Positions 47,317-59,148 of a DNA stretch of 64,000 bases are shown here, piece after piece. The notes below the pieces were generated by a model, which saw only the letters and a program-made list of their open reading frames with translations, had not been told where the DNA came from and ran no database searches. The position numbers were made by a program, and so were the translations under genes. The stretch comes from Polytrichum commune (lineage: Eukaryota; Streptophyta; Polytrichopsida; Polytrichales; Polytrichaceae), in NCBI GenBank assembly GCA_950295325.1, contig OX485804.1, positions 44,206,001 through 44,270,000 of the forward strand. The letters run 5' to 3'. The number at the start of each line of letters is the position of its first letter. The first letter of the stretch is position 1.

Positions 47317-47696
47317 GTAAATCTTCCATCTCATATGCATGCATCACAATTTAGGTCACGGTCAAGTTCAAATTTTGCTGTGCGGCGAAATTTTTCGCCG
47401 CTCTCGGCCACTGGAAGCCAAACTCCGACAATGGCACTGGGAAGCCCGCATGCGGACACGCGGCAGCCCCCGGTTTTAGGTGCATGTACGGCCTCCAGTG
47501 GGTTGGGCATAGGGTCACAGTCGACCATAGGTCTTCTCCGATGCCGAGGTGCATAGATCCTCTTACCTACGTCCGCTAGTCTCCATTGTGGTGTCTGCTG
47601 CAACGCCGATGTGTTGCTTTCCCTACGGCGCTGCGCTGCCTTCCCACGCCCTTGTGTTGCTTTTCCGACGCGCTGTGTTGCTTTTGGGTGTCCAAG

Positions 47697-50600
47697 ATGC
47701 TGCGGACACGGGATCGCACTGGGAAGCGCAAGGAGATGTCTCCAGCAACATTAGTAGAACACAGGCGCGCAGCTGGAGAGCGGCGATCCAAGGCCAGAGA
47801 GGACCCGCGGCATGTGGCTGGGAGGCGTGGCCAACCCCCGGCAAGACGCCGCCGCATAGTCGAGGTATCATCGGAGGAGGAGGATGCGGCTGAGGACGTG
47901 CCGGAGCAATCTTGGAGGTAAGTGGGTCTTTCTCCTCCTTTCCTGACCTCTTCCTGGTGTTGATGCTAGTGTAGAGCACAACCAATCTTCATCGTCGCGA
48001 TGTCCGCGCCTGTTCGACCAGTTCAATTGAGCCGCGTCTAGGCCCATGTGTCACAGTGGATGTCGGTTAGACATCTGGTTGTCCAAGTGGACGTCCAATT
48101 TGAAAAGTGACATTTCGATCTCTGCTGGAATCAGAGTCGGGGCGTGGGCATAATCGGTATTGCAGTCTGCACAATTAGTAGACATCACCTGTAGTTGTCT
48201 CTAGCAGGTCCTTAGAGTGTCCCCACCAGCAGAGGTATAAGTCAGTTGAACGGCACTCCTGGAAATCCGGTGCCCAGGACGCCAAGTTCTAACGTCCACC
48301 AGTCGGATGCCAGGAGAGGGATAGGGCAAAAGAATGCACAATTTTGGATCAATGTAGCAACGCACTATGCTAGACACAGACACAGACACAAACTCAAACA
48401 CAAACACAAACCACGCCACACTCCAGCTCCCTGGAGCTCCATGAATTTTTTCCTTTATACCTGCAACTTGGGGTTTTGACGACGGTTATGGGACCATGAG
48501 CTTTTGACCACCCTGATCTGCAGTCACTAAAAGACTGCAGATTTGTTTTGTGGGTTTTACAGCTGAAATTTTAAGAATTTGGGGGCATGTTAAATACCGT
48601 TGGAAAGGTATTGAAAATATCTTTCCAGCGGTATATAACATGCCCCCAAAGTCTTGAAATTGCAGCTGGAAAACCAAGAAAACAAATCTGCAGTCTTTAA
48701 GGACCCATTTCAAGATGGTTTAGGTAGGACGACTCAAACATTAGACCATGTTGTTGTGGTCCATATATTAATGGATGACAATAGAAAGTCTCAAATTAAC
48801 TCATATAGTGATATTAGTGTAATGTTTTATTTCGTGATTGATGAAAATCTAGTATGATTAGTGAATTAGTTAACGAGGGATTTTAGTATATTTCCGGGCG
48901 GAGAACCGAAAGGGATCGGGTAGGGAATCGGGCAACACATCGGGCACGGAATCGGTATCCGGGCAAGGCTAATGGAATCGGGCAAGGGGGTAATACCGGG
49001 CGGGGGCCGGCCTCAAAGAGGGGCATGTACCCGAGCTAGTGGGCTCCAACAATATGTCGGGTAAACCCACACTATGCCCGGGGTGCCACCGGTGCAATTA
49101 TGCCCGGGGCGGTGCCCGGTCTAGTGGGGATGCTCTTATGGCTTAGCTCCTATGGCGCACAACCCCCAATTAGTTGATGGAGCCGACATTAGGGTTGATC
49201 CTTCACACGGGTCAATGTAATTGGCCGCTTTCGACCTCTCAGCAGTGAATTGGTTATCTCTTAAACTCACCCAGTTCATGTCTATGGGTAATCTTCCTGG
49301 ACCCTAAACCTATCGAATGGATATACCCTCTTGGACAACCAGGTCATCTATGATGGGTACTCTTCAGCTACAGCTTGAACATCGTGATTGGTAATCTTCC
49401 TGAACTCTAAAGTTGCTCGTCCATGCTCTTGACTGCGTGTATGATTCATAGGGGCAGTAACTGGTTGCAATGTGGCTGCTCAAGCTCAGTGGGTAGTCGC
49501 ATATGTGTGCACCTGGAGATTCCTTGATTGTGGAATGTGGTTGTTGTAGCCGAGGATACGCAACCAACTCGGGCACGGAATCAGACGGCGATCAGGAGAA
49601 CAGTGATGGGATTGAAACATCACATCCACTACCAACACGTAAGGGAGGGGGAAGCACTGCCTTGAAGAAACGTGTGGAGCTGGATGCGCAAGGGCAGCCT
49701 TTTGGTGCCATGAAGGCTGTCCTGTGCGCCGATATCAAGAAGTATGCAAAGGACTTGGATCCCACGACGGGATGGGAAGGCCAGCCACGGCACGAGAGGA
49801 AGCGATTATTCAAACGCCTATACACAGGTAAGGTTTGCACATCAATTTTTTGGCATGCATGTGTCGCGTTAATTTGCGATGTGAAACCCGAATCTGACAT
49901 TTTAAATGCAACCAAACATCATTCTGGACATGAGCAACATGATGTATGTCTATGTAGGCAGACATGACATTCTCGCTGACGTCAGGGTGGACATGTATTT
50001 AGCACAGAGTGTCATGCTGATAATCTGTGAGTGGATGCCGAACAGGACGTCCGTGCGTTTTTGTGGACATGTGTACTGAAACGCTCGACAATCGCTATCG
50101 ACGTCCATAGGGACGTCGATGATATCAATTTTATCTCTTGTGGTGACATACTGGTTTGTACCCTTTCTAACGTGGGTGTAGTGTGGGCACCCAGTGTTGG
50201 TCGCTTGTGAAGTGAATGTGATGGCATTGACGTGTGTGTCCGGCATGCAGACTGGGAGATGTGCGGGCATTGTGACAAAGTGTGCAAGAAGTGGATGCGG
50301 CCTATTATAACAAAGGTACTCATTAACACCCGGTGGAGGTTAAACCAGCTCATAGACAACAATGCGGGTAAACCAGCCGATGTGGATGCAGAGCATTGGA
50401 AAACACTTGTAGGTATGCGCGCCACCGAGGCTGCGCATTTGAAGTCTCAGTACATGCGCTCAATTTCAAAAGGGAAAGGATCGACCACAGCTCAACTGAA
50501 AGCTATTGAAAGGGAGGTCGTCTCCCGTCTGGTAAGAGTGCCACTATGTCTATGTTGACATGGCTGACAATGTTGCAATTCTCTTTATAAATCTGTGATG

Positions 50601-52030
50601 GCCCTTATCCCCTACAATGTCAATGTCAACAACAGATGTCATCCAACACGTTTACTTAGACGTCCGATGAGCCGGCAATGTAACTCTAGTTGTTTGAGTT
50701 GATGTTCGATGTTAATCATGGCACTTCCAAAGGCGTCACGGGACCTGCACCTGTTGGAACGCATTGTTGTCAACGTCCCCTTTCATCCGTAATGACTTTA
50801 ATGTGCCATGCAGGCGATGTTGAAGAACAGGGCACCGTACAATGCGGAGGTTGACGCCGAGGTTGCCAAAGAGTACCAACGTATACAGGAGGAAAAGCGC
50901 CGAGCGCGTCCCGATCATGGCTCGGAAATGGAGTCGATGTGCACTCGAGTGACGGATTTGGAGGGCAACGTCACACGCCTTGGAGAGAATGTGGCAGCCT
51001 CAAACAAGCGCATGGAGGACATGATGCGAATGATTCTTCATAATCAGAGTCAGAAACATCCGACTAACATTGATAGCATGACGGAGCCTTCATCGTCTGC
51101 GAAGATGTTCGATATTTCGGCATTGACGTCAACGACGGAGGATCTGGTGATGGTGGCACAGAAACAAGCTCCCACCCCAGTTATCAGCGCGGTGGGCGGT
51201 GCGGACATGCGTGTGGCGTCCGCGATTCCTGTCCCGAGCGACGTCCCTGAGGATGCTGCGACTGATGCAGTCACAGACGTAGAAGCAGTGCCTCCCAGCT
51301 CTGAAACCATTATCGCGTCTATAATTGAGGACATTCTCGAAGTGCCGAAAAAAACGACACCGACACCTATGATTGATGACCCTGTAGAACCCACCAACGA
51401 GGAAGTGCCAGTGCAAGCTATGGAGGACGTCGAGGAAGGACACCCTGAGATATCCGGCAATGCGGACGTGCCTGAAGAGATTGCATCTCTGGATCAGGTA
51501 ACATCAAGTAACACCCACCCATATTAGACATACTGGAAACCCTCTCATCGTCGTTTAAAAAATTATACCTTCATGTATTTTTTTGGCATGTTCTTCGTGG
51601 TGTCATTGAGGATGTCAACATGTACATTAGGCTGGACGTTTGCCTTGACAGTTTGAATTATCGCAGAACAGAACGACCATAATTTGAAACCTCCGAGTAC
51701 TAATGCGGAATGCTATTACAGGATGAGGTACCTGTACCGGAGGAGTCAGGTGGCCGACCCCGCCGTGCGGGTAGAAGCGCACAAGCGAAATCCTCAATGG
51801 TCAAACTCGGTGCACCAAAAGCGGTTGGTTTGCCTAAACCTCCCCAAAATCTTGCGAAGGTGAGGGAACTAGTGTTTGCATGCCTACATTGCTTGCATGA
51901 TTGCAGGAGGAGTGTGGAGCACTCGAATATAGTCACGTCGTTCGTGTGAGTCCATTTCATGTTCGGATGACCACTAATGTAATTCATGCGGTTTTGTGAA
52001 TAGTGGTGGAATGGGGCAGGTGGGGACTAG
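47697..52030 (+). CDS. TNPA-like second protein of the CACTA element (Transposase_24-like), 7 exons
   Basis: Exons: 47697-47917, 49550-49827, 50251-50531, 50814-51497, 51722-51859, 51907-51945, 52004-52030. All have GT-AG borders and phases agree, giving 555 aa ending at TAG. The early part is arginine-rich then acidic (VEVSSEEEDAAEDVPEQ). Residues about 120-260 hold GWEGQPRHERKRLFKRLY, EMCGHCDKVCKKWMRP and EHWKTLVGMRATEAAH, which resemble the plant Transposase_24 (Ptta/En/Spm) domain. Coiled-coil-like and acidic Pro/Thr-rich stretches follow. In En/Spm the partner protein TNPA binds subterminal repeats and assists TNP2. No stop or frameshift was seen. Intron 1 is enlarged by a PIF/Harbinger-like insertion. 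The last two small exons are the least certain. Confidence 0.65.
48215..49135. mobile_element. PIF/Harbinger-like (Tourist-type) element in intron 1 of the TNPA-like gene
   Basis: The left end reads GAGTGTCCCCACCAG and the inverted right end reads GAGCATCCCCACTAG (13 of 15 match). TTA flanks both sides (48212-48214 and 49136-49138), the usual 3-bp target of PIF/Harbinger elements. The 921 bp contain no transposase but include a long hairpin at 48531-48697. Confidence 0.7.
48531..48697. repeat. Long hairpin with arms of about 80 bp
   Basis: The left arm (AAGACTGCAGATTTGTTTT...GGGGGCATGTTA...GGAAAGGTATT, 48531-48611) is the reverse complement, with few mismatches, of 48617-48697 (...AATATCTTTCC...TAACATGCCCCC...AAACAAATCTGCAGTCTT). 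The loop is only a few bases. Transcribed, it would fold into a nearly perfect stem. Confidence 0.9.
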
Positions 52031-52539
52031 TACGAAGGCACAGACACAAAAGAAGAAATGAGTGGACGTTCTCAATAACGACGTGGCTCTCCATTCGAGT
52101 GCTCATGAATTATCCACTTAGTCGTGGAGGTGTAGACTCGCGACTATAGACATGGATGCCTCGATCATGGACAATGTTTAAGTTTTTGGGCAACTAGTGA
52201 TTGATGTGTAAATGCAGCCTCTTGGTTGCAATATGTTGTATCAATGAAAACGTTGCATTTACGGAATTGGAAAGCATTGGTGTACATTTGTTCCACGCGT
52301 TCTTTGTGTCTGTTCCGACTGTCTGGTGGAACAGTTGACGTCGGTGTTTGTTCTCGTAGATGGCATAAGTGACGTGCATCTGACATTTGGTCCTGCTAAT
52401 AGCCAAACAACTTGATGTCAGTAATGTGTTTGAGAATTTGAGGCAATCAGCCACGTCAAGGCGGGCTAAGCTTGAAAACGGCATCATCACTCCCAAACAA
52501 GTTGTGGTTTTGGCCAGAGGACATCCCCATAATTTGTAA

Positions 52540-53096
52540 TGCCCCATTTGATGTCACACATAACATCCCACTGTCAAAAAGGATGTCCAAGAAAACTAAA
52601 AGTCACCTCGAAAACACCCAAAAAATACATGCATACGCCGAGGAAAATGTCTCATGTGACATTTTCGTGTCACAGAGGACGTCGGTAACAGCACACATCG
52701 CCACGTAATGCAATGTCCACATTAGCAACAGCGAATGCCACGTCAGTTTTTAATCGCATTCCACGTCATCTCAAGAGGGTCCACGAGGCCATCTACGTCA
52801 CTGAGGGGGCGGAAAAAAAAACGTGCCGACGTGGCACTGCCCGCAAAAAACATGCTTGCGTGACATGCCGGTGGCGTCCACGTGTCTCCACGTGGACACT
52901 ACGGAACACCATGTTTTATGTGACGTCACATAAAAACGTGCTGAAATTCCCCATGTTTTCGCATGTCCACGACGCGTTTTTCTCCTGTCTGACATGACGG
53001 ATTTTAGGTGGCGTCCAAGAGAAGAACCTCCATGTCAAAGTGAACGCGCACTCCCGTTTTTTTGGACGTCACAAAAAACAGGATTTTCTTATAGTG
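52540..53096. promoter_or_regulatory. Right subterminal region of the CACTA element
   Basis: Dense GTCCACG, CCACGTGG, GACGTC and ATGTCC motifs in both orientations, for example GTCCACGTGTCTCCACGTGG at 52877-52896 and TGTGACGTCACATAA at 52919-52933. These mirror the left subterminal region and are candidate TNPA-binding sites. Confidence 0.5.
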
Positions 53097-53149
53097 TTAA
53101 CCGGGATGCGTACTTAAACGAGTGCGTATTTAAGCGGGAGATTATTGTA

Positions 53150-54289
53150 GATATATATATGCCGGGACTGTATAGAACGTGATAGTCTTGGACCAAAAGC
53201 CTCTCATTGTAGAAATGGGTGCTTGGAGACTAAGTTGTGTACATAAAGAAGAAGAAGAAAAGTAATCATATATGGTTTCAAGAACCCTTCTTCATCGGAG
53301 TATTGTGAAGAGAGAAACATGACACCAATGTAGGTTAGCATGAGAAACGTTTCACCCTTTATCAAAGCCACAATCAATTATAGCAAATTCTTCTATTGGT
53401 ACACTCATCGCAATGCGTATGTTTGACAAATTTCATTCGACATTCAACCTCAAATCCAAAGTGTCACATGACATTTTCAAAAACAAAATGAATGTCAATT
53501 AACATCTACATTTTTCCCCCTAAAATGTCACCTCAATATCACATGCCTAGTAGTACGCGTCACTTCAATTTTAGACGTGTCAATTGATGCGTGGTTCTCT
53601 TCTTCACAAGTCATACTACTTGTGAAATTCTACATTGTGCATGTCAATTAATGTGCATTTTTTTTGGGGGTGTGCAAGTTTTTACGTGTCAAATGCCAAA
53701 AACATGCAAAAACATTGTCAAAAACACACACGGACTCATAGATTCACAAGAGACCTTGAAACTTCAAGAGTTAGATCAAGAATCAAGATATAGAGTATGC
53801 ACACAAAATTAATAATACATACATACATACATACATACATACGTATTGCTTCTTTCCTCTTTTGTTTTAACATTCATAAATAGATTTTAAAGGTACTTAC
53901 CATCATGACATTTGAATTAGTCTTCATTGGAAAGTATTGTAGATAACTGCCACAATGAATCGTGTTCAAGTTATCAAGCAACATCCAAATATCCCAAGTC
54001 CCAATGCTCTTTTGCGGGGCCATAATTGTGACAACATCATCTATTTCTAGATATGTATTTCGTTGAACAACTCTTTATTGGTCCGGAAATAGTGGGTTCA
54101 ACCCATCCCCACCCTTTATTTTTCTCTTTTGCGAAGGACATGTGCAACTACATATCTCCCCTATTTGAAAGATGAAATCGAGCCCCCTCGTTTCTCATCC
54201 ACCTTTCATCAAAGACCCATGCACGGACTTGCTCAACAAAAATATTCTCGATATATAGGATGTTGCATGTGACAAAGTGTAAGTTAAGG
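53150..54289. other. Gene-free stretch right of the nested transposons
   Basis: AT-rich. It begins with a short (AT)n run and contains a (CATA)n microsatellite. No gene is supported. Confidence 0.4.
53815..53843. repeat. (CATA)n microsatellite
   Basis: About seven uninterrupted CATA units. Confidence 0.95.
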
Positions 54290-54754
54290 TTAGAAGTATG
54301 TGGGTGTTATTTGGTTTGTTTTCTTCATGTTCTCTAACTTCTTCCACTTAGATTTACACAACAAGACTCATGTTGCAATAATAAATCTACGACAAAAAAA
54401 ATGCAAAACCGGATTGAAAATGGGACCTCCCCTTGATTAGTTAGGGTTATTGGAAGTGCATGTTTGTTGATTTCTTGACTAAAAACACATGTTCTCCTAG
54501 TTAGGTTCATTATTGTGTGTAGAGCAATTATTTAATAGTCAAATATGTAGTCCAATTTTTTTTTTAACACATGTCTTTATGATATTTTCTCTCTATTTTT
54601 CACCAATCCACAAACCAATCAAATATAGAGGTTGATTAAGAAAATGAGCCACTTAAGACCCACCTACCTTATTGCGGACACTTGGAGCACTACAATCTTT
54701 TACCCAACCCAAACAAAGTATCCAATCTTTATTTGGATTAACAATTACGTTATG

Positions 54755-54760
<6 letters not shown>
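54290..54760. repeat. Dispersed repeat family D, best copy
   Basis: The segment shares blocks with 36600-36690 plus 37140-37420 (GTATGTGGGTGNTATT, TCTTCATNTNC, GATTTACACAA, GAAGTGC(A/T)TGTTTGTTGATT, ACACGTGCCTTTATGA-like, CAATCAAATATAGA). Shorter pieces occur near 1990-2100, 13960-14040 and, inverted, 19395-19500. The element type could not be determined; no termini were found. Confidence 0.55.
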
Positions 54761-54786
<26 letters not shown>

Positions 54787-54787
54787 C
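54754..54787. repeat. (AAC)n microsatellite
   Basis: About eleven AAC units; a second, shorter GAC/AAC run lies at 54902-54930. Confidence 0.95.
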
Positions 54788-56269
54788 GGAGGAGATCAGG
54801 GGAGGAGGGTTACATCGGTCAAATCTGACGGTCGAGAAAGCACATGCAATGTGGCCTCACCAAAAGCCAAAAGTTGCTTTCATCGCCCATAGACTTCTTC
54901 TCGACGACGACGACAACAACAACAACAACATCAAAGATCGCATTGATCCAAACAAATTTACTTCTTTGTAGAAATGTTAGAAGTCATAAACTTCATTTGA
55001 CCCTCCTTAGCCAAGTAGTTCTTCCTGCCCCCAAATAGTGTTGATCATTGACATTTTTCTTCCTTCAACCAATTAGACATGTTTTTACTTCATTAAGAAA
55101 TATAATTAGTGTTCATGTTGAAGTAAGTAGTTGCCCACTTTGAAGCAAGTTGGTGTCATAATTGAGATCGTTGATGGAATTGTGTGCTTCTACCATATCC
55201 ATTGAAGGATGATACATGCCATCTTTGCCTAAAGCAAACACGGGTTCCATTCCAATGTGTTATATGTACTTTTCCACACAACACATGTAAAAGAAGGTTC
55301 ATGATAACTTCACCTAAGTGTGATTCTTACCTCAAAATTGAACCCTATCAATTCTTGCATGAAAAATGTTCATTCTTTGAAGATGAAAACTAGTTGGCTT
55401 TGGATACTCCCATATGTTATATTCAACATTTTGAAGACTCATAGCCTTTAACAATGCCCCAACAAAATGAAGGTACTTTGATAACAATACCTAAGCGTAG
55501 ATGCTTGAAATGTGGTTTTTAGGTGTAGTTATCATGGAGGGCCTCATGCGATCTTGTGCCTTTGTGGAATTTTACAATTAATGGATGGAGGGCGGGGGGA
55601 AGAGGAAATGACTTGGATGTTGCCACCGTCATGATATATGGTGTTGCTTTGTCTTCAAGTTAGTCTTACTTAATTCTATGTGTTATTCTAAAACAAACAT
55701 CACACGGCTTTAGGGGTCCTCGAAGACTAATATCTCTTGAATGCCTTGAATGGGCGTGAACAACATAGCCCACACATATAATCTCCCTCAAGGACAAGCT
55801 CCATGATTGGTTGACAATAACTAGTTCATCCACATACTCCCACTATGATCGGGTGGACCATAATGGTGGGGTACACTAAAAATCATGAAGTGCTAGGACA
55901 TTGACCCAACGGGAGCCCATTGAATGCCATTAGGAAGCTTCAACCTTGAAGTTATGAGGGATTCTAGGTTAAGACCTTGGTTGAAGCCACCCAATGCAAC
56001 TAAAAATGAAGAGTGAAAATTCAAAATTCAAACGACGTTTCCAAAAGTGGTCAAATCGTACAAAACCTTTTCCAATATCTCCATGTATCTAGAAGATCAA
56101 CCCCATGTCCACCCCCCCTCAACCTTCATTTCATAGCAAATGAACAACGTGTGTTGCGATGTGAATCAAGCCTTTAGGGATCAACGATTAAAGTATGAAA
56201 TTGGAACTTGGATTGATATGGAAAAGTAACACAAACATAATCCAATTGGTACAAATGGCTTGCACATAA

Positions 56270-56300
<31 letters not shown>

Positions 56301-59148
56301 CACTTTGGAATATGTGAAACTCATCATATATCATTTGATGATAGTACAGTTATCCACGAAGTCCCTCGAAGAGCCTCGAAGAGGGATAAACTTGTGGGGT
56401 CGGTCCTTCTTTGAATTTTTTTTTATTAAGAGCTCTTCAGCTCATCATGTGTACAACCTATTTTGAAAATTGAGTGAAACTTTTGGGATCCCCTTTTGCC
56501 ATCCCAACTTTTTTGAGAGAATTTCAAGATCTGAAATAGGGTATGCCCATGGGACCTACCGTCCTAAAGCATTGATTGACCTATGCAAGGGTAGCTTGGC
56601 CCACCCATCCTAGTGGGACAAGCTAAAAAGAGAGATCTTATTTATGGCCCAACAACACTCTTAGAGTATGGTAATTTAAAGTATTAAATAAGGGATTGTT
56701 AAATTGACCCCATAGTGATTAAAATGACCACCTAGACACGTCATGTGGCCTCATGACTTGTCAAAATTTGAAGAATTATAGTTGTAAGTTGAAACGTAAC
56801 AAAAGAGGAAGCACAACTCGTACCTTGCTCATCTTCATGGGTGCGATGACAAATCAAATTTTGATAGGTCATGTGACCATGCAATGTGTCATTCTGTTTG
56901 TTTTAACAAACAACATCATCAATTCAACAATTTCCTTAAAGAAACTTAGGTGACTTTATGAATCAAACTCTTGCATTGGTTAATCAATGGGATCTTAATG
57001 CCAAGACTTTACAAACAACTGTAGTAGATAAAAGTCAAATGGACCAATTTCTAATGATCAAAACCACGTATGAGGGAAGCTAAGACATCAACAATGAGTG
57101 GTAATCAATGAATGGTAACACATGAGTAGTTATGCCAAATTTAGTAAATGGGCACAATTTTGTGGTATGTATTCTAAAATTGGCACTTGCATTTTTGCAA
57201 ATTTTCAATTTTAAAGTACTCGCATTTTGATTGAACAAGAGTGGAAAGAGCCTATTAACATGGATATTAAAAAAAAAACTATTAATTCATTATTGAGGTC
57301 CCCTCCAACCCTCAACCTTGAATGGTGTAACATGCTACCGACTGGTTACATGAACATCACCCTATCGGAATGAAACTTCACATAAAATCCAATATCCTTC
57401 AATGTAGAAAGATGCATGATTTATTTCAAGGGGTAAGATTTCCTTTGGGTTGAATGGTTTATCAAGTATTTTTGAATACTCCTAAGTATTAGGTGCTCAA
57501 GTATTTTATAAGCCTAGTATGTTCCCCTAAAATCTTAATGTCAAAGTTAAGTGTCTTTAGAGTAATAAAGAATCTTGCATGTCTAACATTGTTTTTAAGA
57601 TGTATTACTAATCACAAGTATATTTATCCCCTTGATGATACAAATCGTAAGTCAAACATTATTCCGAATAAATGCCATGATTCCTTGTTTTATAGCTCTA
57701 GGATTGTTCTCATAAGTGTTTTGAACATGATTCAAATTGTACATCTTTATTTAATCAAATTCAATCTACCTAGCTGATGAGTGTTCCTCCTTGAAGAGAA
57801 ATTCTAAGTTGTGTTCGAGTACGAAGGAATAAAGGATTTGGCCCACTTGACGGTTCGGAATGATCTCATTTCATCTTGGAATACCTTTTCCCTCACATCA
57901 ATTAAGCTTAGATCTCTTGCGGCATCCTTCGGGTTCACTTGATGGAATTACAATCTAGTCCTTCTTGAGAGCTAACTTTGGTAAATCATCTTAAACTTTA
58001 ACCACTTTGATTTTGAGTGCTCGTTTTGTGCTCATTTCGATTATGTAGCTTGCTTTTAAACAATCTTTTACAAGTTGGATAAGTATCCAAGTCACATGTA
58101 CGTAGTTCCCGTGTCAAACCTAAGTTATGAATGCGTAAAGTTTTCAAGTAATTGACATGTCCTAAGTGTCTTGATTTATTCAAAATATTAACTCTTTGGG
58201 TTTCAAATGTACGAGTGACTCTAAGTACCCGTCTCCGTATTATTCTAATTATCCTAAGTTATGGGTCTTCCAAATCTCATGTACAAGTAACTCCAATTCT
58301 TAATTGTATTAAATATCAAAGTATCTCAAGTAACCTTTCTACATGTTCTCCAAGCATCAAGTGAAAATCTTCAAGTCCTCAAAATTTTGAAGTAGTTTAT
58401 GTGAGTAAGACTCAATTGGAGCTTCTGGATTTTAAAGTTAATTGTCGAGTTCCAAGTGTCATTCTAAGTATCCAATTCTAATTTCCAAGTCCCAAGTGGT
58501 TTCCCACCTATATCGAGACCTTGGTGACACTTCATATAAAATTTTGGGGCCGAATGAAGTGTGTTGAGGCCCTGAACTTGGCCTTCTTATATAGTGTTTG
58601 AGATTTAGGTATTTATCATATTTTCAAAAATGTTTATTGTTGTTGAAGATAATATTGTATATAATTACAACATAAATTTAAATTCTAAATTCTAAATTCA
58701 TGAATCTAAATTACTCAAAATGTTCTCCCTATCTATGCACCTTTTGGTATCAAAATTCATGTAGTGGTTGGATCTTCACTTAAGGCTCATCCATCCACCG
58801 ATTCATTTAATCACATGTTCCTAAATAAGGGCTCTCTACCCTTGTTTCCAAGCCTTGGAGTGTTCCCAATCATGGGCTCTTGTTCCCATGGCCTTACCAG
58901 CGTTCCTGAGTCTCACTTCTTGTTATTACAACCTAATTGTGGTTCCCGAGTCTTACTCCTTGTTCCTGCAATCTAACTGGCATTCTCGAGGGGATGGGAA
59001 CTTCATCTCCCTCGATCGGCTTTGACCCGCTTCCTTGTTTTTTTCTTCATCACACTCTCTCCATGTTCTTGCCAAATTTGAGATTGCTTTCTTGGGTAGA
59101 GTACATTCAATGTTGATGTTCTATTATAGCAATCCATATCAATACATG
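54788..59148. other. AT-rich gene-free stretch
   Basis: No gene is supported; the frames are short and unlike known proteins. A TG/TA dinucleotide run lies at 56271-56300, and 56500-56650 is similar, inverted, to 36835-36975. Confidence 0.4.

Larger units (their letters stand above)
39899..53096. mobile_element. CACTA (En/Spm) transposon inserted in the pogo-like element
   Basis: It starts CACTATAAGAAA and ends TTTCTTATAGTG, the classic CACTA terminus. The 3-bp duplication TTA flanks it (39896-39898 and 53097-53099). It is about 13.2 kb and visibly more GC-rich than its surroundings. It contains a TNP2-type transposase gene on the - strand and a TNPA-like gene on the + strand, sharing an upstream region at 46.4-47.7 kb, plus two nested insertions. 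Both terminal regions are rich in GACGTC and CCACGT motifs. Confidence 0.95.
39408..53147. mobile_element. pogo/Tigger-like element (outer shell of the nested set)
   Basis: The left end reads CAGTAATCTCCTGCTTAAGT and the inverted right end reads CAATAATCTCCCGCTTAAAT, continuing ACGCACT in both: 24 of 27 positions agree. TA flanks both sides (39406-39407 and 53148-53149). After removing the CACTA element inside, the shell is only about 540 bp, so it is a non-autonomous derivative. It retains a CENP-B-type helix-turn-helix frame (39449-39676), which confirms the pogo affiliation. Confidence 0.85.

Noticed and set aside
48246-48479. Lysine/histidine-rich frame in the Harbinger-like element
   Set aside because: It comes from an ACACAGACACAAAC low-complexity run and has no homology.
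51050-51460. 136-codon - strand frame opposite exon 4 of the TNPA-like gene
   Set aside because: It is the Ser/Gly/Thr-rich shadow of a spliced, in-phase + strand exon.
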